Positions 25,181 to 33,988 of a stretch of DNA of 62,496 bases are shown here, piece by piece (position 1 is the first letter of the stretch; the number at the start of each line of letters is the position of its first letter). This DNA comes from Gammaproteobacteria bacterium AqS3 (GTDB lineage: Bacteria; Pseudomonadota; Gammaproteobacteria; MEIF01; AqS3), in the NCBI GenBank assembly GCA_001750645.1, contig MEIF01000007.1, forward strand, positions 1-62,496. The letters are read 5' to 3'. Position numbers and translations under genes: made by a program. The notes under the pieces were generated by a model. It searched no databases. It saw only the letters and a program-made list of their open reading frames with translations, and was not told the DNA's origin.

Positions 25181-26440
25181 TCAGCCGACCAGACCCACCG
25201 CCGCCCCCGTCGACAGCGTCGCCAGCGTCCCGGCGATCAGGCTCTTCAGCCCCAGATAGCCGATTTCGGCGCGCCGCTCGGGAATGACTGCCGAGAGGCC
25301 GCCGATCAGAATGCCCAGACCGGCAAAATTGGCGAAGCCGCAGAGTGCGTAGATGGTGATCATGTTCGAGCGCGGGCTGAGTGTGCCCTCGGGCAGCGCC
25401 GCCATCTGGATGTAGGCGACCAGCTCCGTCAGAAACACCTTGGTCCCCAGCAGCGCCCCCGCCTGTGCCGCCTCATCGGCCGCCACGCCGGTCAGCCAGG
25501 CCAGCGGCGCCATCAGCCAGCCGAGCATGCGATCAAGCGACAGCGGCGCCCCGCCGATGTCGGGCAGCAGCCCCAGAAAGGCATCGACCAGCGCCACCAG
25601 CGCCAGCACCGTAATCAGCAGGGCGATGATGTTCAGCAGCAATTGCAGACCGGCTCCGGCGCCCTGGACGATGGAGTCGATGGCCCCGTGCGCCTCGGAG
25701 CGCTGGTAGTCGTCGGCCGGGGTCGGCGCCTCGGTCTCGGGCACCATCAGCCTGGCCATCATCACCGCCGCCGGCACGCTGATGATCGAGGCCACCAGCA
25801 GGTGGCCGGCCACCCCGGGAAGCACCTCGGCGAGCACGATGGCGTAGAGCACGTAAGTCGTCCCGGCAATGGTCGCCATGCCGGCCGTCATGACGACGAA
25901 GAGCTCGCTGTGCGTCAGCCTGGCCATGTACGGGCGGATGGTCAGCGGGGCGTCGACCATGCCGAGGAAGACGTTGGCCATGGTGGCGAAACTGGCGGCG
26001 CCGCCCATCTGCAGGGGCCGCTCGATCAGCCTCGCCAGCAGGCGCACAAGCGCCGGCAGGACGCCCCAGTAGAACAGCAGCGAGGAGAGTGCGCTGATGA
26101 ATATCACCATCGGCAGGATTCGAAACGCCAGGATGACGCCGTGCTCGGGAAAGACCTCCTCAAACGGCGTCGGGCCGCCGCCGAGATAGCCAAACACCAG
26201 CGAGGTCCCGGCCTCCGTGGCGGCCTGCAAGCCGTTGACCGCATCGCCGACAAGGGCAAACCCGCCGGCGATGAAGGGCAGATGCAGCATCAGGGCGGCG
26301 ACGGTGACCTGCATCGCAACCCCGATTGCGGGCAGGCGCCACCCCACCTGACGACGCTCTTCGCTCATCAGCCAGGCGAGCCCGGCAAAGACGGCCAGGC
26401 CGAGTGCGCTCTGCCCTCTCAGAAGCAGTTCAGTCTCCAT
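25181..26440 (-). CDS. nupC: Concentrative nucleoside transporter, NupC family
   Basis: A CNT-family importer moving nucleosides with protons or sodium. The 419-residue protein has several membrane helices and the core motifs FGYLGGGPTPFEEV, GMVDAPLTIRPYMARLT, and the C-terminal ITIYALCGFANFAGLGILIGGL. ATG at 26440 starts a hydrophobic N-terminus (METELLLRGQSALGLAVFAG) and overlaps the ung stop by 11 nt. It closes the serA operon. Confidence 0.9.
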   Translation of the reverse strand: METELLLRGQSALGLAVFAGLAWLMSEERRQVGWRLPAIGVAMQVTVAALMLHLPFIAGGFALVGDAVNGLQAATEAGTSLVFGYLGGGPTPFEEVFPEHGVILAFRILPMVIFISALSSLLFYWGVLPALVRLLARLIERPLQMGGAASFATMANVFLGMVDAPLTIRPYMARLTHSELFVVMTAGMATIAGTTYVLYAIVLAEVLPGVAGHLLVASIISVPAAVMMARLMVPETEAPTPADDYQRSEAHGAIDSIVQGAGAGLQLLLNIIALLITVLALVALVDAFLGLLPDIGGAPLSLDRMLGWLMAPLAWLTGVAADEAAQAGALLGTKVFLTELVAYIQMAALPEGTLSPRSNMITIYALCGFANFAGLGILIGGLSAVIPERRAEIGYLGLKSLIAGTLATLSTGAAVGLVG

Positions 26441-27137
26441 CAGAGCGGACTTCCGGAAGCGACCAGTCGATCGGCTCGAGACCCTGCCCGATGAGATGGT
26501 CATTGGCGCGCGAAAAGTGCCGGCAGCCGAAAAAGCCCGAGTGTGCAGACATCGGCGAGGGGTGGGCGGCCTCGAGCACCAGGTGGCGCTCGCCGTCCAG
26601 CCCGCGGGCGAAATCGCGCGCAAAGCGACCCCAGAGCATGAATACCAGCCCCTCCCGGTGCTCGGCCAATGCGCGCAGGGCGGTCTCGGTCAGGCGCTCC
26701 CAGCCCCAGCCCCGATGCACCGCCGGCGACCCCGCCTCGACGGTCAGGCAGGTGTTCAGCAGCAGCACGCCCTGGCGCGCCCAGTGGGTCAGGTTGCCGC
26801 CCCGGGGCGGGGAAATGCCGCAGTCCGAGGTGATCTCCCTGAAGATGTTCTCGAGCGATGGCGGCGGGCGCACGCCGTCGGGAACCGAAAAGCTCAGCCC
26901 GTGCGCCTGCCCGGCTCCGTGATAGGGATCCTGCCCCAGGATGACGACGCGCACGCTGTCGAACGGGGTCAGGTCAAAGGCGGCAAACCAGTGCCTCGGC
27001 GGCGGATAAACCGCCACCCCGGAGCGGTTGCGCTCCCGCAGGTGCGCCTTGAGCTGCTGCAATTCCTCCGAGCGCAGCACCGGCTCAAGGTGAGGGCGCC
27101 AGGAATCTCCAATTCGGATCGGTGCGGGTCGGCTCAA
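26430..27137 (-). CDS. ung: Uracil-DNA glycosylase
   Basis: Ung removes uracil from DNA to start base-excision repair. Motifs present are VVILGQDPYHGAGQAHGLSFS (catalytic Asp and water-activating loop) and VLEAAHPSPMSAHSGFFGCRHFS (HPSPxS loop). The 235-residue length fits. TTG at 27137 gives MSRPAPIRIGDSW and overlaps the aminopeptidase stop as TTGA; the open frame beyond it is antisense to nothing sensible and lacks family similarity. Confidence 0.95.
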   Translation of the reverse strand: MSRPAPIRIGDSWRPHLEPVLRSEELQQLKAHLRERNRSGVAVYPPPRHWFAAFDLTPFDSVRVVILGQDPYHGAGQAHGLSFSVPDGVRPPPSLENIFREITSDCGISPPRGGNLTHWARQGVLLLNTCLTVEAGSPAVHRGWGWERLTETALRALAEHREGLVFMLWGRFARDFARGLDGERHLVLEAAHPSPMSAHSGFFGCRHFSRANDHLIGQGLEPIDWSLPEVRSDGD

Positions 27138-28411
27138 CCTGCGGCGCTCCAGAATGCCGCCAGCAGCTGTTCGAGCTGCTCGGCGTCCAGGGCGCTGGCG
27201 CTCTCCCGCACCGAGTGCATGGCCCACTGGGGAACGCCGATGTCGAGCGCCGGCAGGCCCAGGTTGGCCGCGGAAATCGGGCCGATGGTGCTGCCGCAGG
27301 CCATGTCGGGGCGAACCGAAAACACCTGGAGCGGGATGTCGGCGCGCTCGGCCAGGAGCCTGAGCCTGGCGATCTGCAGCGAGTCGCCCGCATAGCGCTG
27401 CGCCTCGTCCAGCTTCAGCACCGGACCGCCGCCGAGCAGCGGGCGGTGCTGGGCGGCGTGCTTGTGGGCGAAGTTGGGATGCACGCCGTGGGCGTTGTCG
27501 ACCGAGAGCATCAGGGAGGCCGCCAGCAGGCGCGCCCGACGCACCGGATCGGGAACCAGCCGCTCGATGGCGGCGACGGCGGTGTCGCCCTGAGCGCCGG
27601 GCCAGCTGCGGCTTCCGATCTCCTCGTGGTCGTGGCATGCCAGCATGTTGAAAGCGCCGGCATCGGCCCGCAACATCGCCCTGCAGGCGGCGTGGCAGCT
27701 GAGCAGATTGTCCAGGCGCGCCGAGACGATCCAGCTGTCCGGTGCGAGTATCCTGGCCGGGGTCGCATCGTAGAGCGACAGCTCGCAGGCCAGCACCTCG
27801 CCCCCGGGAAACTCATCAATCGCACCCCGCAGCCAGTCGCCCCAGCTCGGCGCCTGCCCCGAGGTGCGCCCCAGCACGACGTGCATTTCGGCGGTCGGGT
27901 TGATCGCCCTGCCCGAATTGACTTTGCGGTCCAGATGAATCGCCAGGCTGGGAATCAATCCGACGGGTCGGTGCGAGTCGACCAGATGCACCTCGGGCGA
28001 GGCATCCGCCCCGCGCACGATCACGCGCCCGGCGAGGCCCAGCTCCCGGTCAAACCAGGGCGCCAGGAGCGCACCGCCGTAAACCTGCACCGCCAGGGTG
28101 AGATAGCCCTCCGAGACACCCAGCGGGTTGGGCATCGGGCGCAGGTTGGGGCTGTCGGTATGCGCCCCGACGAGGGCGAGGGTCTCAGGCGTCCCGCCGG
28201 GCCAGGTGAACGCCAGCAGGGTTGAGCCGTTGCGCTCGACGACATACCCCCCGGCAGGCAGATCCCCGCCCCAGTCGTCGGTCTCCCGCAGCGTCCGAAA
28301 GCCGGCCTCGACGAGCTGTGCGCGCATGCGCGCCACTGCGTGAAAGGGCGTCGGCGAGGCGTCGAGGAATTCGCTCAGATCGGAGGCGAAAGGCTTCACG
28401 CCCCAGATCAA
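27134..28411 (-). CDS. apeB: M18 family aminopeptidase
   Basis: A di-zinc aminopeptidase that removes acidic or other N-terminal residues from peptides in the cytoplasm. Metal-ligand motifs are LVGAHTDSPNLRPMP, DHEEIGSRS and the C-terminal PQWAMHSVRESA. Length of 425 residues fits bacterial M18 enzymes. TTG at 28411 overlaps the SDR stop (TTGA). Confidence 0.93.
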   Translation of the reverse strand: MIWGVKPFASDLSEFLDASPTPFHAVARMRAQLVEAGFRTLRETDDWGGDLPAGGYVVERNGSTLLAFTWPGGTPETLALVGAHTDSPNLRPMPNPLGVSEGYLTLAVQVYGGALLAPWFDRELGLAGRVIVRGADASPEVHLVDSHRPVGLIPSLAIHLDRKVNSGRAINPTAEMHVVLGRTSGQAPSWGDWLRGAIDEFPGGEVLACELSLYDATPARILAPDSWIVSARLDNLLSCHAACRAMLRADAGAFNMLACHDHEEIGSRSWPGAQGDTAVAAIERLVPDPVRRARLLAASLMLSVDNAHGVHPNFAHKHAAQHRPLLGGGPVLKLDEAQRYAGDSLQIARLRLLAERADIPLQVFSVRPDMACGSTIGPISAANLGLPALDIGVPQWAMHSVRESASALDAEQLEQLLAAFWSAAG

Positions 28412-29193
28412 TCGCGGCGCACGACCGGCCCGCCCAGGTGCGCCCCGCCGTCGAGGATCAGCGACTCGCCGGTGACATCGGGGGCGCTTTCGATCAGGCC
28501 GACGATGGTGCGCGCCACCGAATCGGGCGTGCTGACCCGCCCCAGGGGCGCGCTGCGCTCAATGGCCTGGCGGGTGCCCTCATAGGCCTGCTCGCCCAGG
28601 CCCTGCATCAGCCATTCACCCTCGATGAATCCGGGGCAGACCGCATTGATGCGAATCGGGCCGAGGGCGCGCGCCAGCGAGCGCGTCATCACCACCAGGG
28701 CGCCCTTGGAGGCCGCATAGGCGACCGAGCTGCCGATGCCCGAGACCCCCGCAATCGAGGCGACATTGACCACGCTGGGATCCGCCGACTGGCGCAGCAG
28801 CTCCTCGGCCGCCCGGATCATCTGGTAGGGGCCGATCAGATTGGTGCGGTAGATGCGGATGAAGTCCTCGTCGCTGAGTCCCGCCAGATTGGCGTGGCTG
28901 TTGAAGACCGTGGTTCCGGCGTTGTTGACCAGGGCGTCGAGCCTGCCCCAGCTCTGACCGGCGGCCTCGACGAGCCTCTGGCAGTCGGCATCGCGCCCGA
29001 CATCGGCCTGCACCACAACCGCCTCGGCTCCGTCATGGCTGCGGCAGGCATCGGCGATGCGCTCGGCCTCGGCCGCCCGGCTGTTGTAGTTGATGACCAG
29101 GTTCCAGCCGCGCTCGCTCAGCTGGCGCGCCGTTGCGGCCCCCACGCCCGAACTGGATCCGGTGACAACGGCAACGGGACGCGACGAGGCCAT
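28408..29193 (-). CDS. Short-chain dehydrogenase/reductase
   Basis: A classical SDR of 261 residues. Motifs are the cofactor TGSSSGVGAATA, NNAG in LDALVNNAGT, the Ser in NVASIAGVSG, and YxxxK in YAASKGALVVMT. The Tyr/Lys/Ser set is complete. Closest in outline to FabG-type 3-oxoacyl reductases, but SDR substrates cannot be read from sequence. It is in the serA operon, four bases after serA. Confidence 0.85.
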   Translation of the reverse strand: MASSRPVAVVTGSSSGVGAATARQLSERGWNLVINYNSRAAEAERIADACRSHDGAEAVVVQADVGRDADCQRLVEAAGQSWGRLDALVNNAGTTVFNSHANLAGLSDEDFIRIYRTNLIGPYQMIRAAEELLRQSADPSVVNVASIAGVSGIGSSVAYAASKGALVVMTRSLARALGPIRINAVCPGFIEGEWLMQGLGEQAYEGTRQAIERSAPLGRVSTPDSVARTIVGLIESAPDVTGESLILDGGAHLGGPVVRRD

Positions 29194-29197
29194 ATCC

Positions 29198-30415
29198 TTA
29201 GCTGCTCTCCAGGCTGTCGGTCTGGATCAGCCGGCCGCCCAGCACGCCGTCAATGCTGCGCACCTCGTTCATCAGCTCCTCATCCATCGGCGTCTGCGAG
29301 TCGATCAGCGTGATCGCCACATCCGAGCGACTCTTGTTGTTCATGTTGACCACATTGACGCCCCTGCGGGTCAGCACATCGGTGATGCGCCCCAGCATGC
29401 CCGAAATGTTTCTGTTGAAGATGACCAGACGCGAGGCGCCCTGCGTCCGGGTCAGCGCGCGCGGAAAGTTGACCGAGTTGACGACGTGTCCGAAGCGCAG
29501 AAACTGGCTCAGCTGGCGCGCGGCCATTTCGGAGCAGTTGATCTCGGCCTCCCTCGTCGAGGCGCCCAGGTGCGGGAACAGGTGCACATCGCCGCACTCG
29601 CGCGCGCGGCGAATGAGAGCCGGGGTCGGAAAATCGCAGCTGTAGCCCCCCAGCGAATCCGACTCCAGCGCCGCCACAACGGCGTCGGCGTCGACCACCT
29701 CGGCGCGGGAGAAATTCAGCAGCCTGGCGTGCGGGCGCATCCAGGCCAGAAACTCGGCGTTGATCAGATGCTGGGTCGCCGCAACCGCCGGGACGTGGAC
29801 GCTGACAAAGTCGGCGCGCTCGGCGAGCGAGCGCAGCGATTCAGACTGCTCGACCTGGCTGGACAGCATCCAGGCCGCCTCGACCGAAATCCAGGGGTCG
29901 TAGCCGATCACATTCATGCCGAAGTGAACGCCGGCGTGCGCCACGCGCGAGCCGATCGACCCCAGGCCGATGACGCAGAGGGTGCGACCGTTGAGCTCCT
30001 CGCCGCGGAAGCGCTTTTTCTCGGCCTCCATCCGGCGGTTGAGCTCCTGGCTGTCGTCGACATCCTGCAGCTCGTCGGTCGAATAGCGCATGCCGGCGAG
30101 CAGGTTGCGCACCTGAATGAGCAGCGCCCCCTGAACCAGTTCGGCGACCGCATTGGCATTGGCGCCGGGGGTGTTGAACACCACCACGCCGCGCTCGGTC
30201 AGTGCCTCGACCGGAATGTTGTTGTAGCCCGCACCGGCGCGCGCCACCGCCAGCACCGAGTCGGGAATGCTGTCTACATCGAGCTTGTGGCTGCGCAGCA
30301 GCAGGGCATCGGGACGCTCCACATCGGGGCCCACTTCAAAGAGTTTTTCTGACAGCCGCTGCAGCCCAGCCTCTGCGATCGTGTTGTAGGTGCGAATGCG
30401 AAACAATTCCAGCAC
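29198..30415 (-). CDS. serA: D-3-phosphoglycerate dehydrogenase with ACT domain
   Basis: SerA commits glycolytic carbon to serine synthesis. It shows the NAD-binding GLGSIGSRVAHAG, the catalytic Arg region NFSRAEVVDADAV, the Glu/His pair around HLFPHLGASTREAE, and a C-terminal ACT domain (NRNISGMLGRITDVLTRRGVNVVNM) for serine feedback. The ATG further upstream at 30460 would lie before the TATAAT at 30435-30440, so I chose GTG at 30415 (MLELFRIRTYN); TTG at 30406 is also possible. Confidence 0.93.
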   Translation of the reverse strand: MLELFRIRTYNTIAEAGLQRLSEKLFEVGPDVERPDALLLRSHKLDVDSIPDSVLAVARAGAGYNNIPVEALTERGVVVFNTPGANANAVAELVQGALLIQVRNLLAGMRYSTDELQDVDDSQELNRRMEAEKKRFRGEELNGRTLCVIGLGSIGSRVAHAGVHFGMNVIGYDPWISVEAAWMLSSQVEQSESLRSLAERADFVSVHVPAVAATQHLINAEFLAWMRPHARLLNFSRAEVVDADAVVAALESDSLGGYSCDFPTPALIRRARECGDVHLFPHLGASTREAEINCSEMAARQLSQFLRFGHVVNSVNFPRALTRTQGASRLVIFNRNISGMLGRITDVLTRRGVNVVNMNNKSRSDVAITLIDSQTPMDEELMNEVRSIDGVLGGRLIQTDSLESS

Positions 30416-30434
30416 CCTGCGCAGCCGTTCGGCG

Positions 30435-30440
30435 ATTATA
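30435..30440 (-). promoter_or_regulatory. -10 hexamer (TATAAT) for serA
   Basis: Perfect minus-strand TATAAT 19 nt before GTG 30415 (28 nt before TTG 30406). Its place within the longer open frame argues for a later serA start. Confidence 0.45.
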
Positions 30441-30495
30441 GCCGCCGCCCTTTTTTCCACCTCCCTGACATTGCGAGGCCGCAGGCAACAAAACG

Positions 30496-30567
30496 GCCCC
30501 GTCCCGAATGCCCCATCGGGGCGGGGCTTATGAATTTCCGGGGGCGGCGCCTAAACTGCACCGCCCC
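30496..30567 (+). promoter_or_regulatory. Two strong hairpins in the sdhE upstream region
   Basis: The first is a 12-bp stem with a single G-U pair (30496-30507 with 30516-30527, loop of 8). The second is a 7-bp GGGGCGG/CCGCCCC stem (30541-30547 with 30561-30567) whose loop holds a TAAACT. They lie between divergent serA and sdhE, where no terminator is expected. They could be an RNA regulatory leader, a hairpin operator, or chance in GC-rich DNA. Confidence 0.4.
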
Positions 30568-30579
30568 AACATCCGGTGC

Positions 30580-30855
30580 ATGCCGATGGGCGGTGAGACC
30601 GAGCGCCGGCTGTACTGGGCCTGCAGACGGGGTGCCCTTGAGCTGGATCTGGTCCTGCAGGGCTTTCTCGCCGAGGTCTATCCCCGGCTCAATGCGGCAG
30701 AGCGCATCGCCTTTGAGCGCCTGCTCGAGTGCGACGATCCGACGCTGCTGGGACTCCTCAACGGTGCATCGCCGGACGAGCTGGACATTGGGCAGGACGA
30801 AGCCCTCGGGGCGGTCATCGACCAGCTGCTGAGGCACGCGCGGCGCTCCGGCTGA
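30580..30855 (+). CDS. sdhE: Succinate dehydrogenase assembly factor SdhE
   Basis: SdhE helps insert FAD covalently into succinate dehydrogenase and fumarate reductase. The RGxxE flavinylation motif is in CRRGALELDLVLQGF, and ERIAFERLLECDDPTLLGLL is the conserved second half. The product has 91 residues from ATG 30580 or 89 from ATG 30586; the choice cannot be settled. It is convergent with nadB (a flavoprotein), five bases apart. Confidence 0.92.
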   Translation: MPMGGETERRLYWACRRGALELDLVLQGFLAEVYPRLNAAERIAFERLLECDDPTLLGLLNGASPDELDIGQDEALGAVIDQLLRHARRSG

Positions 30856-30860
30856 GGGGG

Positions 30861-32471
30861 CTAGCCGGACAGATCGACCGGCGTCAGGCGCACCTTGGTG
30901 TCCGCCCCCACCGGCATCAGCTCCTCGTCGGTGCAGTCCTCGACGTAGTGCAGCCCGCGGCACTCCCGGCGCTGATGCGCGCTGATGGCCACCAGTTCGG
31001 CGCAGGTCAGCAGGTTGCGCAGCTCAAGCGCCTCGGGGCACAGCGGCAGATCGGGCAGCTCTCTCTCAAAGGCCGCGCGCTCGGCGCTGAACTCGCGCAC
31101 CGCCCGGGCCAGGTCGTCGGTGCGCCGGACAATGCCGAGGTGCTGCGTGACGCTGCGGCGCACCGCCTCGGAACGAGCCTTCAGGCTCTCCACGACCTCT
31201 GCATCCGGCGGCCGGCGGACGGTCCTGAACGGGGGCTCCTCCGGGATGCGGCCTGAGTGGGCGGAGAGTCTGGAGAGGACGATGTTATGGCAGGACAGCA
31301 GCGCCATGACCACGCACTCCGTCAGCGAGTTGCTGGCCAGGCGGTTGGCCCCGTGCAGCCCCGACCAGGCGGTCTCGCCAATGGCGTAGAGGCCGGGGAT
31401 CTGGGTCTGGCCGCGGTCGTCGACATGCACGCCGCCGCAGCTGTAGTGCGCCGCCGGAATCGCAGGCAGCAGATCGACATCGGGCGAGAGGCCGTAGCGC
31501 GCGCACTCCTCCCAGAGATAGGGAAAGCGCCGGCGCGAAAACTCGACATCCAGGCCGCGGACGTCCAGATAGGCGCACTCCGCCCCGGTGCGCTCCAAGT
31601 GCCTGCCGATGGCCCGGGAGACGGCATCGCGCGGGGCCAGGTCAGCGGCCTCGTGGTACTCGTGCATGAAGGGGACGCCCTCGGCGTCGCACAGCTTGGC
31701 GCCCTCGCCGCGCAGCGCCTCGCTCAGCAGCACGCCCTTGGCGCCGTGGAGCGCGCTGGGATGAAACTGCACAAACTCCATGTTGGTCAGCGGCAGGTGG
31801 ACGCGCGCCGCCATGGCAATGCCGTCGCCGTGTGCCGGACTGACGCTGGTGGCATGGGCGTAGATTCCGCTGATGCCGCCGCTGGCCAGCACCGTGCAGG
31901 CGCCCCGCAGCAGTTCGACCTCACCGCTCTGAAGATCGAGGGTGTAGACCCCCCGGGCGCGATCATCGGAATCGATGCACAGATCGATCGCCACGCGGTG
32001 CTCGAGCAGCCGGATGCGCTCTGAGCGCTCCCTCACCCGCTCGATCAGCGCGTTGATGATGCCGCGACCGGTGGCATCCCGGCAGTGCAGGATGCGCCGG
32101 TGCGCATGTCCCCCCTCCATGCCGAGACTGAAGCCGCCGTCGGGATTGCGATCAAACTCAACCCCCTGCCTCAGCAGCCAGCGGCAGGCGGCCTGGGAAG
32201 CCCCCAGGATGCGCTCCACCGCATCGGGACGCGCCAGACCGCAGGCCACTGCCAGTGTGTCGGCAATGTGCTCCTCGACCGAGTCATCCTCGCCTATCGC
32301 CGCCGCCAGGCCGCCCTGGGCATACCAGCTCGAACCCGCCGTGCCGGTCTGCGCCTTGCTCAGCACGGTTGAGCGAACCCCGGCCTCCTCGAGCATCAGC
32401 GCCAGCGAGAGCCCCGCAATTCCGCTGCCTACGATCAGTACCGGCTCAGCGGACGAAAGGGCGTCAGGCAT
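30861..32471 (-). CDS. nadB: L-aspartate oxidase NadB
   Basis: NadB oxidises aspartate to iminoaspartate, the first step of de novo NAD synthesis. The FAD-binding VLIVGSGIAGLSLALMLEEAG, the SSWYAQGGLAAAIG active-site segment and GLHGANRLASNSLTE are all present in 536 residues. Divergence from rpoE and adjacency to sdhE are conserved in gammaproteobacteria. nadA is not in the window. Confidence 0.95.
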   Translation of the reverse strand: MPDALSSAEPVLIVGSGIAGLSLALMLEEAGVRSTVLSKAQTGTAGSSWYAQGGLAAAIGEDDSVEEHIADTLAVACGLARPDAVERILGASQAACRWLLRQGVEFDRNPDGGFSLGMEGGHAHRRILHCRDATGRGIINALIERVRERSERIRLLEHRVAIDLCIDSDDRARGVYTLDLQSGEVELLRGACTVLASGGISGIYAHATSVSPAHGDGIAMAARVHLPLTNMEFVQFHPSALHGAKGVLLSEALRGEGAKLCDAEGVPFMHEYHEAADLAPRDAVSRAIGRHLERTGAECAYLDVRGLDVEFSRRRFPYLWEECARYGLSPDVDLLPAIPAAHYSCGGVHVDDRGQTQIPGLYAIGETAWSGLHGANRLASNSLTECVVMALLSCHNIVLSRLSAHSGRIPEEPPFRTVRRPPDAEVVESLKARSEAVRRSVTQHLGIVRRTDDLARAVREFSAERAAFERELPDLPLCPEALELRNLLTCAELVAISAHQRRECRGLHYVEDCTDEELMPVGADTKVRLTPVDLSG

Positions 32472-32497
32472 GTCGATTCCCGAGGGGATCTGCGCGG

Positions 32498-32503
32498 ATT
32501 ATG
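32498..32503 (-). promoter_or_regulatory. -10 hexamer (CATAAT) for nadB
   Basis: Minus-strand CATAAT ends 26 nt before the nadB ATG. No -35 is apparent. Confidence 0.4.
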
Positions 32504-32537
32504 AACCAGCGAACCGGCCTGAAAGACGCATCGGGCG

Positions 32538-32578
32538 GGAACTTTTCCGCCCGGGGGGCTGTCTGACCTCCCTATAAT
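32538..32578 (+). promoter_or_regulatory. Sigma-E-type promoter plus sigma-70 -10 before rpoE
   Basis: GGAACTT (32538-32544) and TCTGA (32562-32566) are separated by 17 bp, close to the sigma-E consensus (GGAACTT, about 16 bp, TCTAA/TCTGA). A TATAAT follows at 32573-32578. rpoE thus seems to have an autoregulated promoter and a housekeeping one. Confidence 0.65.
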
Positions 32579-32636
32579 CGGCAGGCAAGAGCGTGAATGT
32601 TGATGTCCCGTCAAACAGCTCAACAGTCCGTCCAGA

Positions 32637-33227
32637 ATGACACCGGAACAGCGACGCATCGAAAAAGAGTGGGTGATGCGGGCACAGCAGGGCGATTCCA
32701 ATGCATTTGGGCTGCTCGTCGGTCGCTACCAGTCCAAGGTGATCGCACAGGCCTACCGCTGGACCAAAAACCCCGAGGACGCCGAGGAAATCGCCCAGGA
32801 GGCTTTTATCAAAGCCTGGGATGCGATCGGCAAATTCCGCGGCGACAGCGCGTTCTACACCTGGCTGTACCGCATCGTCCACAACGCCGCCTACGCTTGG
32901 AACAAAAAGCACTCGACACGCCCCATCTCGCTCACCCACGAGGGCGAAGAGCCCGGCTCGGGGCTCGTCATGGAGGTCGTCTCGGAGGATTTGAACCCCG
33001 AGCAGCTCACCGAACGAGAGCAGCTGCTGCAGCAGCTCAACGACGCCCTGAAGCGGCTGCCGGAGGAGCAGCAGGAGGCCTACACGCTGTGCGAGCTGGA
33101 GCAGATGAGCTACGAGGAAATCGCAGCGTCAACCGGGGTGCCGATCGGCACTGTGCGCTCGCGCATCTTCCGGGCTCGGCGCGCACTCGCCGAGGAGCTC
33201 AAGCACTGGCGCCAGGAAAGGTTTTGA
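32637..33227 (+). CDS. rpoE: ECF sigma factor RpoE (AlgU)
   Basis: RpoE directs transcription of envelope-stress genes. The 196-residue protein has region 2 (VGRYQSKVIAQAYRW, EEIAQEAFIKAWDAIGKF and RGDSAFYTWLYRIVHNAA) and region 4 (RLPEEQQEAYTLCELEQMSY, STGVPIGTVRSRIFRARRAL). Similarity to E. coli RpoE and Pseudomonas AlgU is strong in region 2. It is followed by its anti-sigma factor. The promoter at 32538 indicates positive autoregulation. Confidence 0.95.
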   Translation: MTPEQRRIEKEWVMRAQQGDSNAFGLLVGRYQSKVIAQAYRWTKNPEDAEEIAQEAFIKAWDAIGKFRGDSAFYTWLYRIVHNAAYAWNKKHSTRPISLTHEGEEPGSGLVMEVVSEDLNPEQLTEREQLLQQLNDALKRLPEEQQEAYTLCELEQMSYEEIAASTGVPIGTVRSRIFRARRALAEELKHWRQERF

Positions 33228-33320
33228 CTCGTCAGTATTGCAATTTGCACCGGGGTGCGGCTACATTGGCGAATTGCATGCTCGGGCACTCACTGCCGAC
33301 TCAGCTTTAGGGAGGATTGA

Positions 33321-33926
33321 GTGATGACGACAGGTTCTACTATGAACAGCGAGGCTGCTTTGGAGCGGCTCTCGGGATTGATGGACGGGAGCGCCACCGA
33401 CGTTGAGCTGGAACTCGCCCTGCGCGAGATCGCGGCGCACCCGGAGCACCGCAGCGAGTGGGCCGACTGGAACGCCGTCCGCGCACTGATGCGTCAGGAG
33501 ACCGAACCGGGCGACGGTCTGCCCGAGGGGGTTGACCTGACCGACCGGGTGCTGGCTCAGATCCAGTCCAACCGCAGGTGGCACGGCTTCTGGAAGCACA
33601 AAGTGGCCTCTCCCTTCAGCGTCGCAGCCTGCATGGCGCTGGGCAGCTTCACCGTGATGAATATATGGATGGATCCCTACGAGATGAGCGCCGACTCCGC
33701 CGACACCCTGCAGCGGGCGGTGGAGAGCGAGAATGCACAGCGCGTGCTCAGCGAGGCCATAGCCCAGAGCGAGGCGGAGAGCAATTCCCTCCCATTTGAG
33801 CCGCTCAGCATTCAGGGCATTCCGGTCAACGCCTATCAGATGCAGCCGCAGCCGATGCCCGCCTCGCAGCAGAGCACAGAAGAATCAGAACGCTCCTCGC
33901 AAACTCAGGATGGTTCAAAACACTGA
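33321..33926 (+). CDS. rseA: Anti-sigma-E factor RseA/MucA
   Basis: RseA holds RpoE at the membrane until proteolysed under envelope stress. The N-terminal anti-sigma domain ERLSGLMDGSATDVELELALR is followed by a membrane helix near residues 93-113 (ASPFSVAACMALGSFTVMNIW) and a Gln/Ser/Met-rich periplasmic tail of about 85 residues. AGGGAGG precedes the ATG. The gene for the partner RseB is not next to it. Confidence 0.87.
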   Translation: MMTTGSTMNSEAALERLSGLMDGSATDVELELALREIAAHPEHRSEWADWNAVRALMRQETEPGDGLPEGVDLTDRVLAQIQSNRRWHGFWKHKVASPFSVAACMALGSFTVMNIWMDPYEMSADSADTLQRAVESENAQRVLSEAIAQSEAESNSLPFEPLSIQGIPVNAYQMQPQPMPASQQSTEESERSSQTQDGSKH

Positions 33927-33950
33927 CAGTGACGGGGCTTCTTTTATACT
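33923..33950 (+). promoter_or_regulatory. Sigma-70 promoter for fabI
   Basis: CTGACA (33923-33928), a 16-bp spacer and TATACT (33945-33950) form one of the few promoters here with a recognisable -35. It overlaps the end of rseA and lies 38 nt before fabI. Confidence 0.6.
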
Positions 33951-33988
33951 GATGCCCCGCATTCCCGGGCGCAGATAAGGGCTGAATC

